DNA of 8,226 nucleotides from JAKQHY01 sp034429475 (GTDB taxonomy: Bacteria; Chloroflexota; Anaerolineae; B4-G1; SLSP01): positions 1 to 8,226 of the forward strand of contig DAOUGD010000052.1 in the NCBI GenBank assembly GCA_034429475.1. The letters run 5' to 3'. A model generated the notes under the pieces. That model saw only the letters and a list, made by a program, of their open reading frames with translations. It made no database searches and was not told the DNA's origin. Below are positions 1 through 5,848 of this stretch, piece after piece (position 1 is the stretch's first letter; every line of letters starts with the position of its first letter). A program made the translations under genes and the position numbers.

Positions 1-21
1 TGGGCGGGTGCAGCCCGCCCA
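1..21. repeat. Perfect GC-rich hairpin at window edge
   Basis: An 8-bp perfect inverted repeat, TGGGCGGG (1-8) and CCCGCCCA (14-21), surrounds a 5-base loop. No T-run follows it on the plus strand, and on the minus strand the T-run lies before the hairpin rather than after, so it does not look like a standard intrinsic terminator for either direction. It may be a dispersed intergenic hairpin or the 3' end of a transcript entering from the left. Confidence 0.5.
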
Positions 22-42
22 CGAAAAAACACCTTCCCAAAA

Positions 43-56
43 GCGGCTTCAGCCGC
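43..56. repeat. Short perfect hairpin GCGGCT/AGCCGC
   Basis: A perfect 6-bp inverted repeat with a 2-base centre (GCGGCTTCAGCCGC) lies between the edge hairpin and the leader of the metallo-hydrolase gene. It has no downstream T-run. It is probably a dispersed palindromic intergenic unit. The assignment rests only on the symmetry seen here. Confidence 0.45.
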
Positions 57-82
57 AAAGTTCGGCCTGGCGACGCATCGTC

Positions 83-113
83 GCTATCATTTTCAGATAG
101 GTTCTTAACCTAT
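83..113 (+). promoter_or_regulatory. Leader motif and palindrome before metallo-hydrolase gene
   Basis: Bases 83-107 match, with two mismatches in 25, the minus-strand sequence of 2115-2091 in front of the mannitol-phosphate dehydrogenase gene. The core is TCAGATAGGTTCTTA. Overlapping it, ATAGGTT (97-103) and AACCTAT (107-113) form a perfect 7-bp inverted repeat around CTT. The element ends 18 bases before the start codon at 132. It could be an operator, part of a promoter, or a dispersed repeat; no convincing -35/-10 pair was identified. Confidence 0.4.
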
Positions 114-131
114 TCTTTACAGGGAGGGAAA

Positions 132-773
132 ATGACTGTAGACGAACTGGTTCAGAAGTTGCACTGGTTAGGACACGATAGCTTTTTTCTGGACGGGCCG
201 CCGGTTATCTATTTTGACCCCTGGAAGCTGCGCGGCAAGCTGCCCCTCGCGGATTTAATTTTGGTCAGCCACCAACATTCCGATCACTGCTCCCCGGATG
301 ACATCAAAAAAGTCAGTGGGCCGCACACCGTTGTGGTGGCAAGCGCCCCGGCGGCAGAGAAGCTGCCGGGAGCGCGGACGGTCGCGCCGGGCGACCGATT
401 GGACGCGGTCGGCGTCACGTTGGAAGCCGTCCCGGCCTACAACGTCAACAAATTCCGCGCGCCGGGCCTTCACTTCCATCCCAAAGACGAGCGACACGTC
501 GGCTACATCGTCACCGTGGAGGGCGTGCGGCTGTATTTCGCCGGCGACACCGACGCCATCCCCGAAATGTCCGGCTTCGCCTGCGACATCGCACTGCTGC
601 CGGTCAGCGGAACGTATGTGATGACCGTTGAGGAAGCCGTAGAAGCCGCCCAGACCCTCCAACCCCGCATCGCCATCCCGATGCATTATGGCGCCGGCAT
701 TGGCACCGGCCACGACGGGCAACGCTTCGCCGCTCTCTACCCTGGTAAAACAGCCCTGCTGACGCCAAAATAA
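132..773 (+). CDS. Metallo-beta-lactamase-fold metal-dependent hydrolase
   Basis: The 213-aa protein is a small cytoplasmic hydrolase of the UlaG-like branch of the MBL fold. The metal-binding signature SHQHSDHC (HxHxDH; H47, H49, D51, H52) follows the strand-loop PLADLILVSH. FAGDTD supplies the bridging aspartate (D139), and PMHYG near the C-terminus supplies a late histidine (H185). There is no signal peptide or membrane segment, and the length is normal for the compact single-domain forms. The ATG at 132 is backed by AGGGAGGG about 4-5 bases upstream. The gene stands alone between intergenic hairpins, so context does not suggest a substrate. Relatives act on varied esters, lactones or phosphodiesters, so a precise reaction cannot be given. 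Fold and metal-site confidence is high; function is open. Confidence 0.93.
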   Translation: MTVDELVQKLHWLGHDSFFLDGPPVIYFDPWKLRGKLPLADLILVSHQHSDHCSPDDIKKVSGPHTVVVASAPAAEKLPGARTVAPGDRLDAVGVTLEAVPAYNVNKFRAPGLHFHPKDERHVGYIVTVEGVRLYFAGDTDAIPEMSGFACDIALLPVSGTYVMTVEEAVEAAQTLQPRIAIPMHYGAGIGTGHDGQRFAALYPGKTALLTPK

Positions 774-791
774 TTGAACGCAGATTCACAC

Positions 792-877
792 TTAGGACTT
801 ACGCACGGAGGGGGCTTTTGCACCGCAGAGCACGCTGAGGCCGCTGAGACTCTATAAAAATCTCTGCGTGCTCTGCT
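792..877. repeat. Intergenic repeat with imperfect hairpin between convergent genes
   Basis: TTAGGACTTACGCA (792-805) is followed by an imperfect inverted repeat, CGCAGAGCACGCTGAG (824-839) against CTCTGCGTGCTCTGCT (862-877), pairing 14 of 16 positions around a 22-base loop. The right arm lies inside the 3' end of the dehydrogenase gene and the stop codon at 852-854 lies in the loop. The composition resembles short dispersed repeats of Chloroflexota and cyanobacteria; that link is from memory and not tested. It may also help end transcription from both convergent genes, although no clear T-run follows either arm. Confidence 0.5.
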
Positions 878-2039
878 GTGCGACCTGCTCCCTCACCAGC
901 CGCCCCAAAGGGCTATCCGGTTCAATCGCGCTGACGGCCTGCATCACTACCTCCAGGCCCTCCGCCGCGATGCGCGCCTGCAAAGCCACCGCCAGCGGGT
1001 CATCCGCCGCGTCGTAACGATAGGCGGCGGCAATACCCAGGCTCAAATGCCGGGGGACGACGCCGGCCTGCTCCGCGCGGCGGGCGGCGCCCACGAGCCG
1101 CTCTTGCGGGCCTAACTTGCGCAGCGGATCGCGGGCCAGGCGGGACACGGTGTCGGTCAACGCGCGGTTGTTGAAGCGGCGCACCAGCGATGCAATGTGT
1201 CCATCCAGGTCGGCCTCGGCAAAGCCGTGCGCCGCGCACAGGCCGAGTTTCGCCTCCTCAAACGCGCCGGCTAAGACCCGGTAGATTTCCGGGTCGGTCA
1301 GAGCTTGATAATCGAAGGTATGCCCCCGCGCATAACCCAGATAGCCCAGAATCGCGTGTCCGCAGTTATGGAGGTAGAGCTTGCGCTCGATGTAGGCCTG
1401 GAAGTTATCCACCGGCTGCAAGCCCATCACGGGCGGCAGTGGGCCGACGAAACGGGGACGATTGACCGGCAGTTCGTTGTACGGCTCCGTCAGGATAAAC
1501 CCAACGTCCCGCGCGCGCATCTCGGCAGTAGGACGGGGGATGGTGCGCCCGACGACAACATCCACAAAACCCACGTGGCCGTCACAGTAGGCCCGATGCG
1601 CCGCCGGGATATGCGCGCGCACCATTGCCCCAAACGTCGCCGAAGCCTCCGGCATATTCTCGCAGATCAGCACGTTGAGTGGGGCAGCCACGCCCTGCTC
1701 GGCGCGCTGCACGATGCCAGCGGCGACAATGGGGGCAATGTCAGGCAACGCGCGCACGCCCACCGCCGTCGTGACCAGAGACGTGTCGGCCAGAGCGCCC
1801 AGCACCGAAGCGTCAATCCGTGAGTAAAGCGCTCGCGTCACGCCAATCGTCCGCTCCTCCTGATGCTCGCCGTCTACCAACCGCAGCGTATACGCGCCGC
1901 GTGCCTTGAAAGCCGCAAGCAACAGCTCGTCAATTTCGATGACGGTGAGGGCGTACCCCGATTCAAAGAAAAGCTGCCCCAGAAAGCCGCGCCCCACGCA
2001 TCCCGCCCCAAACATAACCACACTGCGCGCCTCTAACAT
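852..2039 (-). CDS. mtlD: Mannitol-1-phosphate 5-dehydrogenase
   Basis: This predicted cytoplasmic enzyme (395 aa; E. coli MtlD is 382) would interconvert mannitol 1-phosphate and fructose 6-phosphate with NAD. The N-terminus has a Rossmann dinucleotide site, FGAGCVGRGF (residues 10-19). LICEN follows in mid-protein. The polyol-dehydrogenase catalytic block KLYLHNCGHAILGYLG carries the K-x4-N-x2-H triad (K220, N225, H228). The ATG at 2039 is preferred because GGGGAGG sits 6 bases upstream. An in-frame GTG at 2060 would add seven residues but lacks a close ribosome site. No mannitol phosphotransferase genes are nearby, so the polyol may be made as a compatible solute rather than imported; this is inference. 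The last roughly ten residues (VAQQSTQRFL) and the stop come from an intergenic repeat. A related polyol or sugar-acid dehydrogenase is possible but fits the motifs less well. Confidence 0.88.
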   Translation of the reverse strand: MLEARSVVMFGAGCVGRGFLGQLFFESGYALTVIEIDELLLAAFKARGAYTLRLVDGEHQEERTIGVTRALYSRIDASVLGALADTSLVTTAVGVRALPDIAPIVAAGIVQRAEQGVAAPLNVLICENMPEASATFGAMVRAHIPAAHRAYCDGHVGFVDVVVGRTIPRPTAEMRARDVGFILTEPYNELPVNRPRFVGPLPPVMGLQPVDNFQAYIERKLYLHNCGHAILGYLGYARGHTFDYQALTDPEIYRVLAGAFEEAKLGLCAAHGFAEADLDGHIASLVRRFNNRALTDTVSRLARDPLRKLGPQERLVGAARRAEQAGVVPRHLSLGIAAAYRYDAADDPLAVALQARIAAEGLEVVMQAVSAIEPDSPLGRLVREQVAQQSTQRFL

Positions 2040-2090
2040 TGCCCGCCTCCCCGTATTCACGATTCGCTTTATTCGTGCTCCTGCATAGAA

Positions 2091-2130
2091 TAAGAACCTA
2101 TCCGAAAATTATAGCTCGGATAGATTCTAA
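2091..2130. promoter_or_regulatory. Palindromic element in divergent mtlD / mraY-like intergenic region
   Basis: The divergent spacer contains an inverted repeat, AGAACCTATCCGA (2093-2105) against TCGGATAGATTCT (2116-2128), with 12 of 13 positions paired and a 10-base loop. The left arm read on the minus strand and the right arm read on the plus strand are each a copy of TCRGATAGRTTCTWA, the motif also present upstream of 132. Each arm thus points at one of the two divergent genes, as a shared operator or paired promoters would. The plus-strand copy ends about 21 bases before the ATG at 2151. A dispersed repeat is the main alternative. Confidence 0.45.
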
Positions 2131-2150
2131 ATCATTTTCAGGAGAACACG

Positions 2151-3212
2151 ATGCTTCCCTGGCTTGGTCATTATCTGGTTAACCTTTACGGCCCATTTCG
2201 TCTGTTGATGTCCTACCTGTTTCTGGCAGGAATGGGGACGGCTCTGGCAGCCGGGCTGACCTGGTTGCTGCTGCCGCGTTTGTGGCGTTATCTCCCCACC
2301 GATGGCGGACGCGCGTACGCCATCGAGGGCCAGCAAAGCAAGGGCAAGCCCATTGCCGCCGGCCTCATCTTTATCCCTATTTACGTCCTGGTATGCTTCC
2401 TGACACTGCCGTTTGACCTGCGCCGGCTCGGCCTGCTGGGATGTGTCCTGCTGTCCATGCTTCAAGGCTTTGCGGACGACAAAAGCAAAAGTGAGGGCAA
2501 AGGAGGGTGGAGTGAATACGCGCTGGGCGCGGCAGATTTGGGCATTGCCCTGATCGCCGCCCTCATCATCTCCCAACTGCGGGACATGGAAATCTGGCTG
2601 CCGTTGACCAAAACTCCGCTGACCCTATCACCCTGGCTCTACGTCCCCCTGGCAACCGCCATCATCTGGCTGACCATCAACGCCACCAACTGCACGGACG
2701 GTGTGGATGGACTCTCCGGCAGTCTTTCTGCAATCGCTTTCCTGTACGTGGGCGGCATCCTGTACGCCGTCGTAGGTCATAAGGATATCTCCCAGTATTT
2801 GCTGGTGCCGCACTACCCCGACGGTGCGAACTGGGGCATGATGGCCTTTGTGATGGTCGGCTGTCTGGCGGGGTATCTCTGGCATAACGCCTATCCGAGC
2901 GCGGTCTTGATGGGAGATTCCGGATCGCGCCCCATGGGGCTGCTGTTGGGAACGCTGATCCTGGCCTGCGGCAACCCGTTCTTGATCCTCATCGTGTCCG
3001 GTGTGGTGCTCGTCAACGGGGCCACCGGCCTGCTCAAAGTAGCGCTGCTGCGCTTCTTCAAGATCGGTATCTTCAAGAACGTGCGCTACCCCCTACACGA
3101 TCACGTCCGTCACGCGATGGGTTGGTCCAACCCACAAGTCCTGGTGCGCTTTATGCTGTTGCAAGCGGTGATCACGCCACTCTTGCTGGTGTTGCTGTTC
3201 AAAGTCCGATAA
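2151..3212 (+). CDS. MraY-like phospho-sugar (phospho-MurNAc-pentapeptide) transferase
   Basis: The 353-aa polytopic membrane protein belongs to the MraY/WecA/TagO family, which transfers a phospho-sugar from a UDP-sugar to undecaprenyl phosphate on the cytoplasmic face. About ten hydrophobic segments are visible. Family motifs appear in order: KGKPIAAGLIFI (64-75, in place of GTPTMGG), the aspartate pair FADDK (107-111), NATNCTDGVDGLSG (177-190), MGDSGSRPMG (254-263), and PLHDHVRHAMGW (314-325), which matches the MraY loop PxHHHxxxxGW. The order and the last motif favour MraY over WecA. The middle histidine is aspartate here and the first motif is divergent, so a paralogue with a different sugar donor is possible. 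CAGGAG lies 6 bases before the ATG. The gene is outside any mur/fts cluster and diverges from mtlD. Its last 14 bases overlap the 3' end of the minus-strand RHS fragment. Confidence 0.85.
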   Translation: MLPWLGHYLVNLYGPFRLLMSYLFLAGMGTALAAGLTWLLLPRLWRYLPTDGGRAYAIEGQQSKGKPIAAGLIFIPIYVLVCFLTLPFDLRRLGLLGCVLLSMLQGFADDKSKSEGKGGWSEYALGAADLGIALIAALIISQLRDMEIWLPLTKTPLTLSPWLYVPLATAIIWLTINATNCTDGVDGLSGSLSAIAFLYVGGILYAVVGHKDISQYLLVPHYPDGANWGMMAFVMVGCLAGYLWHNAYPSAVLMGDSGSRPMGLLLGTLILACGNPFLILIVSGVVLVNGATGLLKVALLRFFKIGIFKNVRYPLHDHVRHAMGWSNPQVLVRFMLLQAVITPLLLVLLFKVR

Positions 3213-4335
3213 GCTCAACCGGATAGGCTATAGAGAAAAGCCGTATCAACCGGTCATGCCAATCAGGCACACCCCCATGAGCTTTTTCAAACTCCGCTTG
3301 CCACGGTTCATCCAATGGGGCATGTCGAGTCGGATCGACATGCCGTAGCAGATGGTTATAAGCATAACTATATCGGTTGAGGCTTTGCGGATTGGTGGGA
3401 TCAGGTACAAGGGTGTCGGCGGCGAGGAAGCGGTTAAGATAAGGGTCATAAAACCTGGCATTGTAATCATACAACCCCAAGCCGGCCTCATACCGTTGCC
3501 CGGTGAAGCGGCGATCCGTGACCATCGTACCGCCCGGACGCGCCAGGCCGTAGGCGGTGTAGCGCATACTGCTCACCACGCCCCCCAAGGCGACCCCGCT
3601 ACACCCACCAGTGTTGCCACAGGTCGCCACGCTGGCGCTGCCCAGGTGGTCGCTGTGCAAATAGGTGAGGGTGGAGTTCACGCCGTTGGTCCCACACGAA
3701 CCGCCGCTCCCATTGCACACGCGCATGGCCACCCGCTGCCCGCCGAAGGTGTAGTATTTGGTCACGACCTCCGGGGCACTGGTCTTCTCAAAGTGCGGGC
3801 CGACGTAGTAGGTTGTCGCATTGCCGATCACTTTTTTGACCAGCACACCGTCGCCATCGTAAGTAAAAGTCGTCGTAGTGCCGTTGACCGTCACCGTTTG
3901 CAGGCGGTTTTCCTGATTCCAGCCCTGGGTATAGGTCGCGCCATTCTCAACCCGCGTGAGCATACTGCCGTTCGCATCATACGTGTACTTACGGTGCGTG
4001 GCCAGTTTTCCCCCCACGTGCGTCGCCGCGTGCGCGTGCGCGGGATCCAGATAGTACAGGGTGCCCAGGTCGGTGCTGGAAGTTTGGAAGCTGGTGGGGC
4101 TGCTGCCGCTCTGTGTGCCGCCCCAGGGAGAGTAGCGTTGGGAGCTAGACAGCGTCCCATTGCGGTGCGCCGTGACCGACGTGCTGCCCAGGTGGGCGCC
4201 GAGCAGGAAGTACAGCGTCCTCCCTTGCCGCATCGCTACCCGTTGGCCGCCGGCGTAGTAGTACTTGACCATCGTGCTGGTGCTGCCGGTCCATTCGAAA
4301 TGGTCGCCCACGTAGTACGTGGTCACGCCGCCCAT
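3199..4335 (-). CDS. Eroded, chimeric RHS-repeat fragment with truncated tip
   Basis: This is the third RHS (YD-repeat) fragment of the locus. The frame is open from 4524, and RHS-like sequence (WGNRSYGPN..., YDGDGNRVKSV) can be read from about 4470. The first ATG is at 4335, giving 378 aa, and no ribosome site is evident, so it may be an untranslated remnant. Residues 1-84 resemble the orphan cassette at 4946-5839 (GSTSVTAHRNGT, PWGGT, SPTSFQ). From residue 85 (TSSTDLGTLYY) it switches abruptly to the core of the main RHS gene at 6439-8226. The core end, normally NPLRYxDPTGH, is degraded to NHLLRHVDPTRH. The tip is only about 40 residues (WQAEFEKAHGGVPDWHDRL...) and stops inside the 3' end of the MraY-like gene, so any toxin domain is lost. 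No immunity gene follows. It is best read as a decayed cassette and recombination substrate rather than a working toxin. Confidence 0.75.
   Translation of the reverse strand: MGGVTTYYVGDHFEWTGSTSTMVKYYYAGGQRVAMRQGRTLYFLLGAHLGSTSVTAHRNGTLSSSQRYSPWGGTQSGSSPTSFQTSSTDLGTLYYLDPAHAHAATHVGGKLATHRKYTYDANGSMLTRVENGATYTQGWNQENRLQTVTVNGTTTTFTYDGDGVLVKKVIGNATTYYVGPHFEKTSAPEVVTKYYTFGGQRVAMRVCNGSGGSCGTNGVNSTLTYLHSDHLGSASVATCGNTGGCSGVALGGVVSSMRYTAYGLARPGGTMVTDRRFTGQRYEAGLGLYDYNARFYDPYLNRFLAADTLVPDPTNPQSLNRYSYAYNHLLRHVDPTRHAPLDEPWQAEFEKAHGGVPDWHDRLIRLFSIAYPVELIGL
3371..4083 (-). repeat. RHS core direct repeat, copy 1
   Basis: This copy aligns with 7190-7878. It carries a net 30 extra bases around 3527-3640 (residues VATCGNTGGCSGVALGG and an extra Gly) and one fewer GTGCGC unit. 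Over 3929-4083 the copies are identical apart from that 6-bp unit, while similarity falls towards the tip end. Such near-identity points to recent duplication or gene conversion. Confidence 0.85.
4030..4041 (-). repeat. GTGCGC tandem, two units (Ala-His codons)
   Basis: Two GTGCGC units at 4030-4041 encode Ala-His pairs (AHAHAATHVGG) on the minus strand. The equivalent place in the main RHS gene (7819-7836) has three units. The change is in frame, so it alters linker length without breaking the protein. Confidence 0.8.
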
Positions 4336-4533
4336 TACGGATTTGACGCGGTTGCCATCCCCGTCGTACTTGAAGCTGGCCGTGGTCGCGCCGCAGAGCG
4401 TCGTCAGGCGGTTCTCGGCGGCGTAGGTCAGGATGGAGACGGCATTCGGGCCATAACTGCGGTTACCCCAAGGGGAAGGCGGAAAATTTACACCACAAAA
4501 GGAAGTATCTTTCGTTTCCTGATGTTAGTTTTC

Positions 4534-4944
4534 CTATTCTCTCAAAAATTTTTCGATTTTCCGCAAAGCAGTACGATCTTTCCCCGGTGATTCTGTTATG
4601 ATAAGATCGACCAGCCTCTTAGCAGCCGTATGTATAGCTTTATGGAATTCTTGGGTATTGCAAACTGCTAATCGTCTGCCTTTGTAAGCAATCACAACTC
4701 CCTCATCAGAAAACTCAAAGAGCAGGGGATCTGGCTCGCTGATTAAGTCGCTACTCAACACTCCCATTTTACCAGACAACATAGCTTCATAACCATCTAT
4801 TAAACTATTAAACCAATTTTCTAAGTAAATCGGTTCATCCTGAATAAGAATTGCTTCGTGGCTAATTCTAATCTCACCCAGTAAGTCATCAGGATCTACA
4901 TATCCATCCAATGTGCCGTTCTTAAGTTTCCAATCAATTTGCAT
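4534..4944 (-). CDS. Candidate immunity protein for the orphan RHS tip
   Basis: The 136-aa soluble protein (MQIDWKLKNGTLDGYVDPDD...) is of no family recognised here. The ATG at 4944 is chosen because AAGGAG lies 4 bases upstream and the preceding RHS stop codon sits one base before it (TGAtATG), a layout for translational coupling. An in-frame TTG at 4959 would overlap the RHS gene and is less likely. There is no signal peptide or membrane segment. The first two thirds are acidic and the C-terminal helix (AAKRLVDLI... RKIEKFLRE) is basic and amphipathic. In polymorphic toxin loci the gene directly after the tip normally encodes the cognate antidote, and the AT-rich composition matches the tip rather than the RHS core. 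The immunity role is therefore inferred from position. After its stop at 4534-4536 the eroded RHS fragment begins. Confidence 0.75.
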   Translation of the reverse strand: MQIDWKLKNGTLDGYVDPDDLLGEIRISHEAILIQDEPIYLENWFNSLIDGYEAMLSGKMGVLSSDLISEPDPLLFEFSDEGVVIAYKGRRLAVCNTQEFHKAIHTAAKRLVDLIITESPGKDRTALRKIEKFLRE

Positions 4945-4945
4945 A

Positions 4946-5839
4946 TCACTCCTTGTCAAGTCCGTGGCGAATATGTATGCTATGCAGTCTATCTTGGCGA
5001 TTTAAGGCAATTCGTACTGTTAAATCCTGTTCACCTATAGTCAGTGTACCTTGGTAAACTTTCTGATCAGCATTAGGCTGACTAATCATATTCTCTGGTA
5101 TTACTAGCTGAGAACCTTGCTGTCGCAATCGCTCCCCAGTCATTGTAGGATCATATTGTTGAAATTCGGCCAAATGCTTTTCTGTATGGTTAATGTTGTT
5201 TTTGCTTAGGTTCTCTAGCACACTTTCTGGAGTGGGTCCTGATATAGTCGAATGCGGTAGTGTGTTGTTTGTTGGATCCTGTGATTCTTGAGACGCTGCG
5301 GTTCCAAATGGGGTGGTTTCACCATCTACTGTGGTTACATTGGTTCCCAAACTACTAATCGGCGTGGGGTATCGCAGCGATTCACTCCACCTTGCGTAGT
5401 ATTCGGCCCAACTTCCATACTCACTTTTGATATAAGCATTGTACTGCCAATCAGGAGATACGTTCCCGCCAAAGTATCCGCTGCCACCGCCACCGCCAGG
5501 TAGCCACGGATCATATTCATGCCCTGTGGGATCCGTATACTTGAGCGGGTTGTTGATGGTGTAGCTGTATCGGTTGAGGCTCTGCGGATTGCTCGGATCA
5601 GGTACAATGGTGTCGGGACTGAGGAAGCGGTTAAGATAAGGGTCATAATATCTGGCGTTATAAAAGTACAAGCCAAGGGAACTGTCGTTACGTTGCCCGG
5701 TGTACTGGAAGCTGGTGGGCGTGGTGGGGTTGGGCGTCCCGCGCGTGCCGCCCCAGGGAGTGTAGCGTTGTTCGGCGTACAGCGTCCCATTGCTGTTCGC
5801 CGTGACGGAGGTGCTGCCCAGGTGGTCGCCGAGGTGCAT
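4946..5839 (-). CDS. Orphan RHS cassette with alternative toxin tip
   Basis: This 297-aa fragment holds only the last part of an RHS core plus a tip. It opens at the conserved block MHLGDHLGSTSV, continues through YTPWGGT, SFQYTGQRND and GLYFYNARYYDPYLNRFLSPDTIVP to the core end NPLKYTDPTGH (98-107), then a Gly-rich linker (LPGGGGGSGYFGG). The roughly 190-residue tip ends in an unassigned domain with HTEKHLAEF (218-226) and a strand-rich part, VYQGTLTIGEQDLTVRIALN (261-280). A His-rich helix followed by beta strands is compatible with a small RNase of the barnase/EndoU/colicin/RelE type, but this is only a guess. The frame continues upstream to the immunity stop at 5849-5851. No ribosome site precedes the ATG at 5839, so it may be silent until recombined into a full RHS gene, or be translated by coupling. 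Confidence 0.8.
   Translation of the reverse strand: MHLGDHLGSTSVTANSNGTLYAEQRYTPWGGTRGTPNPTTPTSFQYTGQRNDSSLGLYFYNARYYDPYLNRFLSPDTIVPDPSNPQSLNRYSYTINNPLKYTDPTGHEYDPWLPGGGGGSGYFGGNVSPDWQYNAYIKSEYGSWAEYYARWSESLRYPTPISSLGTNVTTVDGETTPFGTAASQESQDPTNNTLPHSTISGPTPESVLENLSKNNINHTEKHLAEFQQYDPTMTGERLRQQGSQLVIPENMISQPNADQKVYQGTLTIGEQDLTVRIALNRQDRLHSIHIRHGLDKE
5568..5836 (-). repeat. RHS core segment shared with both other RHS copies
   Basis: Bases 5568-5705 resemble 3371-3510 and 7190-7330 (for example TATCGGTTGAGGCTYTGCGG and GAAGCGGTTAAGATAAGGGT, the latter shared only with the 3371 copy). Bases 5706-5836 resemble 4084-4205. In this cassette the two parts are adjacent, whereas in the eroded fragment they are split by core sequence of the main-gene type. 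The cassette thus shows the arrangement expected of one parent of that chimera. Confidence 0.7.
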
Positions 5840-5848
5840 GTAAAAAAG

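Noticed and set aside
1..21. Intrinsic terminator
   Set aside because: The stem is strong but no T-run follows it in either orientation.
255..722. Minus-strand open frame of 155 codons opposite the metallo-hydrolase
   Set aside because: The plus frame holds the full HxHxDH and GDTD motif set; the antisense frame has none and is explained by GC-rich third positions.
1305..1823. Plus-strand open frame of 172 codons opposite mtlD
   Set aside because: It is antisense to well-supported dehydrogenase motifs (ICEN, KLYLHNCGHA) and shows no family features or ribosome site.
4336..4533. Insertion sequence or transposase remnant between the 136-aa gene and the eroded RHS fragment
   Set aside because: The minus-strand frame is open through this stretch and reads as RHS repeat from about 4470 down. 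No transposase motif or terminal inverted repeats were found. Only about 4480-4533 is unexplained.
3352..4590. Long plus-strand open frame (412 codons) opposite the eroded RHS fragment
   Set aside because: It is antisense to clear RHS sequence, has Arg/His/Val/Ala-rich low-complexity translation, and a matching antisense frame appears opposite the main RHS copy at 7315-7935. It is a codon-bias shadow of the RHS frame.
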